A stretch of 64,000 bases of DNA from Deinobacterium chartae (GCF_014202645.1 NZ_JACHHG010000010.1:80931-144930), one strand, 5' to 3'. Positions 22,363 to 32,210 are shown, counted from the stretch's first letter. Numbers and translations: made by a program. The notes: a model not told the origin generated them from the sequence alone.

Positions 22363-22383
22363 GCGCGCCCCTTTGGGGCGCGC
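22363..22383 (+). terminator. glnA terminator hairpin
   Basis: 9-bp perfect GC stem (22363-22371 with 22375-22383), TTT loop. Confidence 0.7.
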
Positions 22384-22385
22384 TT

Positions 22386-22445
22386 CCCGGCTTTCCCGAG
22401 GCAGAGCCAATCGCCTGCGCCGTAATTCACCTCGGGAAAGCCGGG
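22386..22445. repeat. Long inverted repeat, 16-bp arms
   Basis: Arms 22386-22401 and 22430-22445 are perfectly complementary with a 28-nt loop. Second of three consecutive hairpins after glnA. Confidence 0.55.
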
Positions 22446-22457
22446 AACGTTTTCAAG

Positions 22458-22513
22458 CCGCCTCGAGGGACATTCCGCCATGCTGCACACCGGCGGGGTG
22501 TCCCTCGAGGCGG
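22458..22513. repeat. Long inverted repeat, 15-bp arms
   Basis: Arms 22458-22472 and 22499-22513 pair perfectly; CCGCC and GGCGG inside extend the fold. Third hairpin of the glnA-liv gap (22354-22669). The remainder of the gap is A+T-rich promoter DNA. Confidence 0.55.
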
Positions 22514-22593
22514 TTCATTATTCGTTAATGTTTCTTCATTTAAAAATTATGTGCATATCAGCTTTGTCCTGAACGACGTTCGATGCTGGCGAA

Positions 22594-22622
22594 TTGACAT
22601 TCATCAAGTCCAACTCTAAAAT
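22594..22622 (+). promoter_or_regulatory. Promoter of the branched-chain amino-acid transporter operon
   Basis: TTGACA (22594-22599), 17-nt spacer, TAAAAT (22617-22622): near-consensus and one of the strongest promoters in the window. Confidence 0.8.
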
Positions 22623-22669
22623 GTGGCAAACCATCAAAACAGCGCTTAGGCGCAAAAACTGGAGGACGT

Positions 22670-23830
22670 ATGAAGAAGTCCGGCCTGATCACTTTGGCTA
22701 TGGTCAGCGCGCTTTCCATGGGAAGCGCGTTTGCTCAGCAAACGATCAAGATCGCCACCCTCACCCCGCTGTCCGGCGGCCAGTCGGATCTGGGCACCCA
22801 GATCCAAAACGGTGCGCGACTGGCGGTAAACGAGTACAAGGCTCGGTTCGCCAAACTCGGCTTCAACCTCCAACTCGTCGGCTACGACGACCAGGCCGAC
22901 CCGGCCACCGGCACGGCCAACGCCCGCAAGATCGCCGCCGACCGCAGCATCCTCGCGGTTGTAGGCACCCTGAACTCGGGAGTGGCCATTCCCGCCTCGC
23001 AGGCTCTGGCACCCAGCCGGGTCGCGATGATCTCCCCGGCCAACACGGCCAACTCGGTCACCGACCGCGGCCTCAAGAACATGAACCGCATCGTCGCCCG
23101 CGACGACGCCCAGGGCCCGGCCGGTGCCCAGTTCATCATCAACACCCTCAAGGCCAAGAAGGTCTACGTTCTCGATGACAAGACCGCCTACGGCGAAGGC
23201 CTGGCCAGCGAGGTCGACAAAGCACTCAAGGCCAAGGGCATCCAGGTCGTGGGCCGCGAGGGCACCGAAGAGAAAAGCGACTTCAGCGCCATCATCTCCA
23301 AGATCCAGCTGCTCAAGCCCGACGCCATCTACTTCGGCGGCATCTACAACCAGGTAGGGGTCTTTGCCAAGCAACTGCGCGAGAAGGGCGTCAACGCCCC
23401 GCTGATCGGCGGCGACGGCTACGACAGCAGCGAGCTGCTGACCATCGCCGGAGAAGGTGCCAAGGGCATCTACTTCACCACCGTAGCCGCCCCGATCGAA
23501 GCGCTTCCCGCCGCCAAGACCTTCTCCGCCAACTACCAGAAGACCTTCAAGAAGCCTGCCCAGGGCTTCGGCGCCTTCGGCTACGACGCCGCCAAGGTCG
23601 CCTTGCAGGGCATCTTGGACGCCATCAAGACCAACAAGAACAAGATGCCCAGCCGCGCACAGGTCGAGACCGCCATCCGCAAGGTCAAGGCCACCGGGCT
23701 GCTCTCGGGCAACGTCGAGTTCAACTCGGTCGGTGACCGCAAGGCCGCCAAGATGTACATCATGAGCGTCGGCGACAACCTCAAGTTCAAGCTGGCCGAA
23801 ACGATCGACGTGAAGGCCCCGCGCCAGTAA
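22670..23830 (+). CDS. livJ: Branched-chain amino-acid ABC transporter, substrate-binding protein
   Basis: 386 residues with a signal peptide (MKKSGLITLAMVSALSMGSAFA, cut after AFA). The mature protein is a type I periplasmic binding protein: IKIATLTPLSGGQSDLGTQI at the N-terminus, then VVGTLNSGVAIPAS, YGEGLASEVDKAL and a two-lobed Leu/Ile/Val-binding layout. It captures amino acids for LivHMGF encoded next. GGAGG precedes ATG 22670. The 80-nt gap to livH contains a GC hairpin near 23870, which could lower expression of the permease genes relative to this abundant protein. Confidence 0.93.
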   Translation: MKKSGLITLAMVSALSMGSAFAQQTIKIATLTPLSGGQSDLGTQIQNGARLAVNEYKARFAKLGFNLQLVGYDDQADPATGTANARKIAADRSILAVVGTLNSGVAIPASQALAPSRVAMISPANTANSVTDRGLKNMNRIVARDDAQGPAGAQFIINTLKAKKVYVLDDKTAYGEGLASEVDKALKAKGIQVVGREGTEEKSDFSAIISKIQLLKPDAIYFGGIYNQVGVFAKQLREKGVNAPLIGGDGYDSSELLTIAGEGAKGIYFTTVAAPIEALPAAKTFSANYQKTFKKPAQGFGAFGYDAAKVALQGILDAIKTNKNKMPSRAQVETAIRKVKATGLLSGNVEFNSVGDRKAAKMYIMSVGDNLKFKLAETIDVKAPRQ

Positions 23831-23911
23831 GGTCAGGTACCGCACCCTTAATCCATGGATTGTCTTGGGGCCGGGCGAGCGCTCGGCCTCGACCTTTAAA
23901 GGAGCCACCTC

Positions 23912-24925
23912 TTGGACGTACAGGCTTTACTCTCCTTCCTGGTTGGCGTGGTCGTGAGCGGCCTGGTGCTGGGCTTTGTCTATGCCATCATCGCACTGGG
24001 CTATACCATGGTGTACGGCGTCTTGCAGCTGATCAACTTCGCCCACTCGGAAGTGTTCATCACGGGCGCGGTGGTCGGTTTCGAGGTGTTCCGGGTGCTG
24101 GCGACCGCACCGATCAACGGCTACCTCAAGCTCATCATCGCGCTGCTGTCGGCGATGATCATCTCCGGGCTGCTCAACGTGCTGATCGAGCGCCTCGCCT
24201 ACCGCCCGCTGCGCAACGCTCCACGGCTGGTTCCACTGATCACGGCCATCGGCGTCAGCCTGATCCTGCAAGACCTGCTGCGCATCCTCGAGGGCTTCCA
24301 GGGACGCTTTGACCTCACCTACACCCTGCCGCAGGGTTTCAGCAACACCTTCTGCGGCAGCACCTCGAGCTGCGCTGCATTCGGCAGCTTTCTGAGCGGC
24401 ATCGGCGTCCAGCTTCAGATCAAGGAAGTCATCCTGGTGGTGGTGGCGGTACTGATGCTCGCCCTGCTGAACTACATCGTCAACTACACCCGTATGGGCC
24501 GCGCCATCCGTGCGGTGGCCCAGGACCGGGTCACGGCGGGCCTGATGGGCATCGACAGCAACCGCATGATCTCGCTGACCTTCCTGATCGGCGGGGCCCT
24601 GGGCGGTGTCAGCGGCGTACTGTTCGGCCTGAAGTTCGGCACCATCAACGCTTACAGCGGCTTTGACCCGGGCATTGTGGCCTTTACGGCGGCGGTCCTG
24701 GGCGGCATCGGCTCGATTCCGGGGGCGGTACTCGGCGGACTCGTGCTGGGCGTGATCCAGAACCTGATCGGAGTTACCAACATCCTCGGCAGCCTGCTTG
24801 GCATTGCCAACTTGCAGAGCATCGACGCCTCCTACCAGCGCATCGGAGCTTTCATCCTGCTGGTCGTGATCCTGATCGTCAAACCGACCGGTCTGCTGGG
24901 CCGCTCGAACACGGAGAAGGTATGA
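23912..24925 (+). CDS. livH: Branched-chain amino-acid ABC transporter, permease LivH
   Basis: 337 residues, starting at TTG 23912 behind AAAGGAG (7-nt spacing). About eight to nine hydrophobic segments. The LivH signatures IIALGYTMVYGVLQLINFAH near the N-terminus, GRAIRAVAQDR in the cytoplasmic coupling loop, and GFDPGIVAFTAAVLGGIGSI are present. Slightly longer than typical LivH (~300) because of an insert with two cysteines (FCGSTSSCAAF) around residue 145-156. Stop overlaps livM by 4 nt. Confidence 0.93.
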   Translation: MDVQALLSFLVGVVVSGLVLGFVYAIIALGYTMVYGVLQLINFAHSEVFITGAVVGFEVFRVLATAPINGYLKLIIALLSAMIISGLLNVLIERLAYRPLRNAPRLVPLITAIGVSLILQDLLRILEGFQGRFDLTYTLPQGFSNTFCGSTSSCAAFGSFLSGIGVQLQIKEVILVVVAVLMLALLNYIVNYTRMGRAIRAVAQDRVTAGLMGIDSNRMISLTFLIGGALGGVSGVLFGLKFGTINAYSGFDPGIVAFTAAVLGGIGSIPGAVLGGLVLGVIQNLIGVTNILGSLLGIANLQSIDASYQRIGAFILLVVILIVKPTGLLGRSNTEKV

Positions 24926-26535
24926 GCGCCCCCACCTCCGTCCGTCCGCCGGACCGCACCGCCTTGCTGCTGACCATCGCGGCGGTCACCAGCCTGCTGA
25001 TGCTGGTCTCGCAGCACAGCGAATGGCTCGCGGCCCTGCCCGCCGGACTTCAGAACATTCTGGGCAACTCGCTGGTCCGCTCGCTGGTGCTGACCCTGTT
25101 CCTGGCCAACTTGCTGTTCGCCTACCGCTGGCGCGCCCAAACCTGGGCCAAGCTCCTGATCGGCACGGTCTGCTTGCTGTTGATCTTGCCCTGGGCCGGA
25201 CGCGACAACTCCGCGGTCTTTGACCTTGCCATCCAGATCGGCATCTTCGCAGCCCTGTCGCTGGGTCTTAACATCGTAGTTGGGCTGGCTGGCCTGCTCG
25301 ACCTGGGCTACATCGCCTTCTTCGCGGTGGGTGCTTACGTATGGAGCATCGTCGGCAGTGGCCAGCTGAGCAAGATCCTCACCTACTACGGTGCCAACAG
25401 CGGCGGGGCCGGCACCGGCAGCCTGCTGCTGGGGCTGCTCATCACCCTGGCCACTGCGGCCAGCTTGCTGTGGATCCGACGCCAGAAAGGAGCGCGCACG
25501 CGACTCGCCTCGTTCAGCTTCGCGCTGGCCGCCTTCGGGCTGGTGGCGGGGCTGGTGCTGGTTGCCCGCTCGATCATGGTCCTTGCCGCTCCGCAGGCCG
25601 CCGCTCTGAGCAGCGGCATCAACGGCAACTTCTTCTGGCTGTTCCTGGCGCTGGCCGTGCTGGCCGCTGCCATCGTGGGCATATTGATCGGCTTGCCGGT
25701 GCTGCGCCTCAAGGGCGACTACCTGGCGATCATCACCCTGGGTCTGGGCGAGGTCATCCGCGTACTCGCCAACAACCTGACCCTGTACACCAACGGATCA
25801 CAGGGCATCACCCCCATCGGCAGTGCCCCGGTTCCCTGGCTCGACGCCATCGCCGCCCAGCTGGGCTTCAGCGAGGACCAGTACAACCTGCTCTTCTTAT
25901 ACCTGCTGGTGTTGGTCCTCATCGGCATCATCATCATGGTCAACATCCGCCTGGACCGCTCGCGCATCGGTCGCGCCTGGATCGCCATCCGCGAGGACGA
26001 GGTGGCCGCGCAGGCCATGGGCGTACCGCTGGTCCGCACCAAGCTGATCGCCTTCGCCACCGGAGCGAGTTTCGCCGGGGCCATGGGTATGATCTTCGCC
26101 GCCAAACAGACCTTCGTGAGCCCCGAGAGCTTTATCCTCAACGAATCCATCGGCGTGCTCAGCATGGTGATCCTGGGCGGCATGGGCAGCATTCCCGGCG
26201 TGATCCTGGGTGCTGCGGTGGTCACCATCCTCAAGCTCAGCGTGCTTCCTTCGCTGGGCGAGATCACCGCCACCCTCAACCTGCCGCAGCAGGTCAACCC
26301 CAACCAGCTCCAGCGCCTGATCTTCGGCACGATCTTGGTGCTGATGATGCTGTTCAGGCCCGAGGGCCTGCTGCCCAGCCGCCGTCAGGCGATGGTGCTG
26401 CACGAGGGCGAGGAGGACAACGCTCCGTCGGCCAGCTCGATCGGTGCCGATAGCGAACGCGACGCGACGGCCGAACCCTACTCGGCGGGCGAGGCCACCC
26501 GCAAGGACGATGAGCGCACCGGAGGTGAGCGCTGA
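24922..26535 (+). CDS. livM: Branched-chain amino-acid ABC transporter, permease LivM (extended)
   Basis: 537 residues, well above the usual 320-430. The N-terminal ~105 residues carry extra membrane segments. The core shows AALSLGLNIVVGLAGLLDLGYIAF, interrupted by an extra ~120-residue membrane region (residues about 150-250), then LKGDYLAIITLGLGEVIRVL, GRAWIAIREDEVAAQAMG (coupling loop) and GGMGSIPGVILGAAVV. The last ~50 residues are acidic and cytoplasmic. It pairs with LivH to form the channel. Its stop TGA shares one base with the livG ATG. Confidence 0.92.
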   Translation: MSAPTSVRPPDRTALLLTIAAVTSLLMLVSQHSEWLAALPAGLQNILGNSLVRSLVLTLFLANLLFAYRWRAQTWAKLLIGTVCLLLILPWAGRDNSAVFDLAIQIGIFAALSLGLNIVVGLAGLLDLGYIAFFAVGAYVWSIVGSGQLSKILTYYGANSGGAGTGSLLLGLLITLATAASLLWIRRQKGARTRLASFSFALAAFGLVAGLVLVARSIMVLAAPQAAALSSGINGNFFWLFLALAVLAAAIVGILIGLPVLRLKGDYLAIITLGLGEVIRVLANNLTLYTNGSQGITPIGSAPVPWLDAIAAQLGFSEDQYNLLFLYLLVLVLIGIIIMVNIRLDRSRIGRAWIAIREDEVAAQAMGVPLVRTKLIAFATGASFAGAMGMIFAAKQTFVSPESFILNESIGVLSMVILGGMGSIPGVILGAAVVTILKLSVLPSLGEITATLNLPQQVNPNQLQRLIFGTILVLMMLFRPEGLLPSRRQAMVLHEGEEDNAPSASSIGADSERDATAEPYSAGEATRKDDERTGGER

Positions 26536-27327
26536 TGCTGGAAGTGAGAGAGCTCACCAAGACCTTCGGAGGTCTGCTCGCCGTGAACGCGGTGGACCTG
26601 ACCGTGCCTGACCGCTCGATCGTGTCGGTGATCGGTCCCAACGGGGCCGGCAAAACCACCTTCTTCAACATGATCACCGGCATCTACACCCCCAACAAGG
26701 GCTCGATCCGGCTGGCCGGGCAGGAACTGGTGGGTCTGCGCCCCGATCAGGTCACGGCAGCCGGAATCGCCCGTACCTTCCAGAACATCCGGCTGTTCGC
26801 GGCCATGACCGTCGAGGAGAACATTCTGGTGGGGCGCCACCCGCGCCTGAAAGCCAGCTACCTCGACGCCATCTTCCGCACGCAGCGCTTTCACGAGGAC
26901 GAGGCTGCCGCACGCCAACACGCCAAGGAACTGCTGGACTTCGTAGGCCTGGGACGTTTTCGCTACGAGATGGCCACCAACTTGCCCTACGGCAGCCAGC
27001 GCCGCCTCGAGATCGCCCGAGCACTCGCCACCGAACCCAAGCTGATCTTGCTCGACGAACCGGCCGCCGGCATGAACCCGCGCGAGACCGAGGACCTCAA
27101 GTCCCTGATCCGCCGCATCCGCGACGAACTGGGCGTCACCATCATCCTGATCGAACACGACATGCGCCTGGTCATGACCCTCAGCGAACGCATCACCGTA
27201 CTGGATTACGGCACCAAGATCGCCGAAGGACTGCCGCACGAGATTCGCAACAATCCCCGCGTGATGGAGGCCTATCTCGGTCGCGGTGCGGCGGCGGGCG
27301 AATACGGTAAGGAAGGCGGCGAATCCC

Positions 27328-27335
<8 letters not shown>
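26535..27335 (+). CDS. livG: Branched-chain amino-acid ABC transporter, ATPase LivG
   Basis: 266 residues. P-loop GPNGAGKTT (about 36-44), Q-loop TFQNIRLF, a variant signature YGSQRRLEIARAL in place of LSGGQ as is usual in LivG, Walker B LILLDEPAAGMNP and H-loop IEHD. The C-terminal extension typical of this family ends in a Gly/Glu-rich tail. Forms the ATPase heterodimer with LivF. Start shares one base with the livM stop. Confidence 0.95.
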
Positions 27336-28035
<700 letters not shown>

Positions 28036-28042
28036 GCGTACC

Positions 28043-28073
28043 GGGGGCCCGCCTGGCCGGCCCCCACGTTTTT
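28043..28073 (+). terminator. Intrinsic terminator of the liv operon
   Basis: Stem 28043-28049 with 28059-28065, 9-nt loop, then T5 at 28069-28073. Confidence 0.8.
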
Positions 28074-28162
28074 ATGCAGCCGACGTCGCCTGCTTTGCGG
28101 GAATAAACTACCAGCCACCTGAAATAGGATCCGCACGCCCGACTTTTCAGAGTGGCGGCGTA

Positions 28163-28192
28163 TTGACACCCGCAGGCCGCGTTGCTTAAGCT
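28163..28192 (+). promoter_or_regulatory. Promoter for the structured RNA upstream of the peptide transporter
   Basis: TTGACA (28163-28168), 18-nt spacer, TAAGCT (28187-28192). No reading frame follows closely, so the transcript begins with about 390 nt of non-coding sequence. Confidence 0.65.
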
Positions 28193-28198
28193 GATCGG

Positions 28199-28480
28199 CA
28201 AGTCACAACCGAGGGTGAACACGGAGAGCGAAGTGGCTTCTCGAGGTCATGTTGCGCAGTGGCGTGGGCTGCCTGGCAACCGTTGGCAGCGTGCGATACG
28301 GACAATTTCTGCGCTGCGTGTGGGGTACGGCCGCAAGGTTCCTGGCCGTGGCACCGCCGCGCCCTGCGCCCGAAACCCCCGCTGGCCCGTGTTTGTGCCG
28401 GGCAAGCTTTCCCGGAACCCGGGGTCCAAGGAGCGCCCGAAGGACCGGATGCCCCGCGGTTAACCTCGTCGTACGGGTAC
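28199..28480 (+). ncRNA. Candidate structured non-coding RNA or long leader
   Basis: The 28036-28585 gap has no convincing gene. Downstream of a good promoter the sequence can fold as a closed multi-helix RNA. The outer stem pairs CGAGGGTGAACACGG near 28210 with CCGCGGTTAACCTCG near 28456 (11 of 15 pairs). GCGCAG near 28255 pairs with CTGCGC near 28310, enclosing the hairpin GCTGCC/GGCAGC. ACGGCC/GGCCGT (about 28327-28350) and GGTCC/GGACC (about 28424-28447) form further hairpins. It does not match RNase P, tmRNA, SRP or any riboswitch that I know. A second promoter at 28529 serves the next gene separately, which favours an independent small RNA. Confidence 0.4.
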
Positions 28481-28528
28481 GGATCTAAACAACATCGTGT
28501 CCACAACGGTCACGCCGGAATGAAGGGA

Positions 28529-28557
28529 TTTTCATTTAGGGTGCGATCTGTTACACT
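28529..28557 (+). promoter_or_regulatory. Promoter of the peptide ABC transporter genes
   Basis: TTTTCA (28529-28534), 17-nt spacer, TACACT (28552-28557), 28 nt before the ATG with GGAGGAGG between. Confidence 0.6.
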
Positions 28558-28585
28558 TTTGGGCAACCACAACGGAGGAGGAAGT

Positions 28586-30172
28586 ATGAAACGGACTTAT
28601 CTGACGGCTTTGATGGTCGCGGCTTTGGCGAATGGCGCTCTGGCTGCGGGCACTCTGGTGTACGGCTCGGGCGGCGAGCCGGTGAGCCTCGAGTCGGGCA
28701 ACATCACCGACGGCAACTCGATCATCGTTCAGCGCCAGATCTACGACACCCTGGTCGACTTCAAAGACGGCACCACCGACCTGATCCCGGGCCTTGCCCT
28801 GAGCTGGACCGCCAACAAAGACGCGACGGTCTGGACCTTCAAGCTGCGCCGTAACGTGAAGTTCCACGACGGCACCCCTTTTAACGCCGACGCGGTGATC
28901 TTCAACGTGAACCGCTGGTGGGATCCCAAAGACCCCACCGGCTACCGTGACCAGGGCCGTAACTGGGAGATCTGGGGCCAGCTGATGGGCGGCTACAAGG
29001 GCGAGAAGTCCTCGATCCTGAAGTCGGTCACCAAGGTGGACGACTACACGGTCCGCTTCACGCTCAACAGCGGCTTTACCGTATTCCCTGACGTAATCGG
29101 CGCGGGCTACTTCGGTATTGCCAGCCCCACGGCCGTCAAGAAGGCCGGAGCCAGGTACGGCACCCCCGGTGTGGCCGCCGTTGGTACCGGCCCTTTCATC
29201 TTCGAGTCCTGGAAGACCGGCGACCGCATCAACCTCAAGCCCAACAAATCGTACTGGGGCACCAAGTCCAAGCTGGACCAGGTCGTCTTCCGCTTCATCA
29301 AGGAGCCCAGCGCCCGCCTGAACGAGCTGCGCGCCGGCACCATCGACTTCACCTCGGAGCTGAACCCCGACGACCTCAAGACCGTCCGCTCGGACAAGAA
29401 CCTGGTCGCGGTCAAGAAGCCTTCGTTCAACGTTGGCTTCCTGAGCCTCAACGTCTCCAACAAGTACCTCAAGGACGTCAAGGTTCGTCAGGCCATCAGC
29501 ATGGCGATCAACAAGAAAGAGATCGTCGAGGCGTTCTGGGGCGAACTGGGTCAGAGCAACGCCAGCTTCTTGCCCCCGGTCATGAACTGGGCGAACTCCA
29601 AGAAGGTCCCGGCCGACTACAAGTACGACCCGGCCGCGGCCAAGAAGCTGCTGGCCGAGGCCGGTTACCCCAACGGCTTCGAGCTGGACCTGTGGTACAT
29701 GCCCGTGTCGCGCCCGTACTTCCCCACCCCCAAGCCGATCGCCGAGGCCATCGCCGCCGAGCTGAGCAGCATCGGCATCAAGGCCAACCTCAAGACCAAG
29801 GACTGGGCCCAGTACCTCGAGGACCGCAACAAGGCCCCCGGCTTCGACATGTACATGATCGGCTGGAACGGCGACTACGGCGACCCGGACAACTTCTACA
29901 GCGCCTACTACGGCCCCAACGCCTCGGATGACTCCAACTACCAGCCCAAGGAGCTCAACGACCTGCTGGCCAAGGCGCGCGCCGCGGTGGGCAAGTCGGC
30001 CAAGGCACCGCTGTACGCGCAGATCCACGAGATCACCTACAACGCCGCCGTGCGCATTCCGGTGGTGCACTCCTTCCCGCTGGCCGCCGCACGCAGCTAC
30101 GTCAAGGGCTGGGTCCCGAGCCCGCTGGGCAGCGAGGCGTTCAACACCATCACCCTCGACGGCAAGAAGTGA
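28586..30172 (+). CDS. Peptide ABC transporter, substrate-binding protein (DppA/OppA family)
   Basis: 528 residues with a signal peptide (MKRTYLTALMVAALANGALA). Family 5 extracellular solute-binding features: LVYGSGGEPVSLESG at the mature N-terminus, IYDTLVDFKDGTTDLIPGLALSW, KFHDGTPFNADAVIFNVNRW, AVGTGPFIFESWKTGDRI, VRQAISMAINKKEIVEAFWG and FDMYMIGWNGDYGDPDNFYS. No lipobox, so it is probably a soluble periplasmic protein. Very strong ribosome-binding site. A UUCG-loop hairpin after the stop (30234-30253) may favour high expression of this gene over the permeases. Confidence 0.93.
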   Translation: MKRTYLTALMVAALANGALAAGTLVYGSGGEPVSLESGNITDGNSIIVQRQIYDTLVDFKDGTTDLIPGLALSWTANKDATVWTFKLRRNVKFHDGTPFNADAVIFNVNRWWDPKDPTGYRDQGRNWEIWGQLMGGYKGEKSSILKSVTKVDDYTVRFTLNSGFTVFPDVIGAGYFGIASPTAVKKAGARYGTPGVAAVGTGPFIFESWKTGDRINLKPNKSYWGTKSKLDQVVFRFIKEPSARLNELRAGTIDFTSELNPDDLKTVRSDKNLVAVKKPSFNVGFLSLNVSNKYLKDVKVRQAISMAINKKEIVEAFWGELGQSNASFLPPVMNWANSKKVPADYKYDPAAAKKLLAEAGYPNGFELDLWYMPVSRPYFPTPKPIAEAIAAELSSIGIKANLKTKDWAQYLEDRNKAPGFDMYMIGWNGDYGDPDNFYSAYYGPNASDDSNYQPKELNDLLAKARAAVGKSAKAPLYAQIHEITYNAAVRIPVVHSFPLAAARSYVKGWVPSPLGSEAFNTITLDGKK

Positions 30173-30233
30173 TCCTGCGGGAGTAATTCTCTCTTTCCCG
30201 CGCGTTTCCCCACATCTCTGAGACGTTTTCTCC

Positions 30234-30253
30234 GGCGGGGCTTCGGCCCCGCC
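30234..30253 (+). terminator. TTCG-loop hairpin between binding protein and permeases
   Basis: 8-bp perfect GC stem (30234-30241 with 30246-30253) closed by TTCG; likely a partial terminator or mRNA 3' stabiliser. Confidence 0.55.
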
Positions 30254-30279
30254 GTCCATGTCAGGCAAGGAGTCCTGCC

Positions 30280-31317
30280 TTGAGTGCCTACATTTTCAAG
30301 CGCCTGCTGCGCATGGTCACGGTGGTGATCGGCATTTCGCTGGTGGTTTTCGGTTTCGTCCGAATGATCCCCGGCGATCCGGCCGTTGTGATCCTGGGCG
30401 AGCGCGGCAGCCCCGAGCAGGTGGCTGCGCTGCGCGAAAAGCTTGGGCTTAACAAACCGGTGTTCCTGAACTTCCAGGAACCCTCCGAGCTGTTCGATAC
30501 CCAGTACTTCCGCTTCGCCGGGCAGGTATTGCGCGGCGACCTGGGCGAAGGCATCCAGTCCCGCATTCCCGTGACCGACCAGCTGCGCAACCGCTTTCCC
30601 GCCACCCTCGAGCTGTCGTTCTGGGCACTGACCTTCGCGGTGCTGGTCGGCCTGCCCGCCGGAATCATCGCGGCCCTCAACCGCAACCGACCGCTCGACA
30701 ATCTGGCCATGACCATCTCCTTGATCGGCGTCTCGATGCCGGTGTTCTGGCTGGGCATGCTGCTGGCCTACTTCTTCTCGGTGGTGCTGGGCTGGCTCCC
30801 GCCCTCCGGCCAGCTCTCCACCGGGCTGAGCATCGAGCCGATCACCGGTCTGTACATCCTCGACGGCCTGCTGCGCGGGCGACTGGATGTGGCCTGGGAC
30901 GCGTTCAAGCACGTGATCCTACCGGCTGTGGCGCTGGGTACCATCCCGATGGCCATCATCGCGCGCATCACCCGCTCGAGCATGCTCGAGGTGCTGGGGC
31001 AGGACTACGTGCGCACGGCGCGCGCCAAGGGGCTGGCCCGCAACCGGGTGGTGGTCAAGCACGCGCTGCGCAACGCCATGCTGCCGGTCATCACCATCAT
31101 CGGCCTGCAAGCGGGGGTGCTGCTGGGCGGCGCGGTACTGACCGAGACCATCTTCTCGTGGCCGGGCCTGGGATCGTACATCTATCAGGGCATCTTCGAG
31201 CGCGACTATCCGGTCATCCAGGGCGGCGTGATCTTCGCGGCCGTCATCGTTTCGCTGGTCAACCTGCTGGTGGACCTGTCCTACGCCATTCTTGACCCGA
31301 GGGTGCATTACTCATGA
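30280..31317 (+). CDS. Peptide ABC transporter permease (DppB family)
   Basis: 345 residues starting at TTG 30280, 7 nt after AAGGAG. Six transmembrane helices with the DppB N-terminal hallmark VVFGFVRMIPGDPAVVILGE, then GLPAGIIAALNRN and the coupling EAA loop DYVRTARAKGLARNRVVVKHALRNA. Ends LLVDLSYAILDPRVHYS, as in most DppB proteins. Overlaps the next gene by 4 nt. Confidence 0.94.
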   Translation: MSAYIFKRLLRMVTVVIGISLVVFGFVRMIPGDPAVVILGERGSPEQVAALREKLGLNKPVFLNFQEPSELFDTQYFRFAGQVLRGDLGEGIQSRIPVTDQLRNRFPATLELSFWALTFAVLVGLPAGIIAALNRNRPLDNLAMTISLIGVSMPVFWLGMLLAYFFSVVLGWLPPSGQLSTGLSIEPITGLYILDGLLRGRLDVAWDAFKHVILPAVALGTIPMAIIARITRSSMLEVLGQDYVRTARAKGLARNRVVVKHALRNAMLPVITIIGLQAGVLLGGAVLTETIFSWPGLGSYIYQGIFERDYPVIQGGVIFAAVIVSLVNLLVDLSYAILDPRVHYS

Positions 31318-32210
31318 CCGAGCAAGGAACTGTAACCACTCCGACGGTACCCCTCGTGCGCCGGCGTCCCTCCTCGCAGCTGTGGCGGCGCTTCCGCCGT
31401 TCCACCCCGGCCAAGGCCGGTCTGATCATCGTGATGATCTTTACCCTGCTGGCCGTGCTGGCTCCGGTGATCAAGCCGTACGACCCGACCTCGGACCGCT
31501 CGTTCCGCGACAAACTCAAGCCCCCGTCGGTCGAGCACATCTTCGGCACCGACAACCTGGGGCGCGACGTTGCAACCCGCGTGCTACACGGCGCCCGCAT
31601 CTCGCTGCAAGTCGGCATCGTCGCCACGCTGCTGGCGATGGTGGTCGGCAGCCTGCTGGGTCTGCTGGCGGGTTACTACGGGGGGTGGATCGATTCGACC
31701 ACCGGCTGGTTATCGGACATCTTGCTGGCCTTCCCGGGCATCTTGCTGGCGATCGGGATCGTGGCGGTGCGCGGACCGGGACTGACCAACACCATGATCG
31801 CGGTCTCCATCGTGCAGATCCCGATCTACCTGCGCCTGGCCCGCTCGGTCGTCATTTCGGTGCGCGAACGCGAATTCGTGCAGGCTGCCGGGGCGCTGGG
31901 TGCCGGGCAGAACCGCATCCTGTTCAAGCACGTGCTGCCCAACTCGGTCACGCCGCTCATCGTGCAGGCGAGCCTTTCGATCGCCACCGCCACCATCGAG
32001 GCGGCGGCCCTCGGCTTTCTGGGCCTGGGCGCCCAGCCGCCCGCGCCCGAATGGGGCACCATGCTGGCCGACGCCTTCCAGGTCGGCGTGTACCTGACTG
32101 CCCCATGGACCATGATCTTCCCCGGTCTGGCCATCTTGTTCACCGTGCTGGGCTTTAATCTGCTCGGCGACGGCCTGCGCGACGTGCTCGACCCCCGATC
32201 GACCCAGTAA
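31314..32210 (+). CDS. Peptide ABC transporter permease (DppC family)
   Basis: 298 residues, start ATGA overlapping dppB. Cytoplasmic N-terminus then six helices; HIFGTDNLGRDVATRVLHGARISL, the EAA loop EFVQAAGALGAGQNRILFKHVLPN, and the final FNLLGDGLRDVLDPR are standard for DppC. No DppD/DppF ATPase gene follows; a 22-bp terminator ends the operon, so the ATPases must come from elsewhere in the genome. Confidence 0.94.
   Translation: MTEQGTVTTPTVPLVRRRPSSQLWRRFRRSTPAKAGLIIVMIFTLLAVLAPVIKPYDPTSDRSFRDKLKPPSVEHIFGTDNLGRDVATRVLHGARISLQVGIVATLLAMVVGSLLGLLAGYYGGWIDSTTGWLSDILLAFPGILLAIGIVAVRGPGLTNTMIAVSIVQIPIYLRLARSVVISVREREFVQAAGALGAGQNRILFKHVLPNSVTPLIVQASLSIATATIEAAALGFLGLGAQPPAPEWGTMLADAFQVGVYLTAPWTMIFPGLAILFTVLGFNLLGDGLRDVLDPRSTQ

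Noticed and set aside
28199..28480. RNase P RNA, tmRNA, SRP RNA
   Set aside because: None of the invariant segments (for example GAGGAAAGUCC of RNase P or the GGAA tetraloop domain of SRP RNA) could be found.
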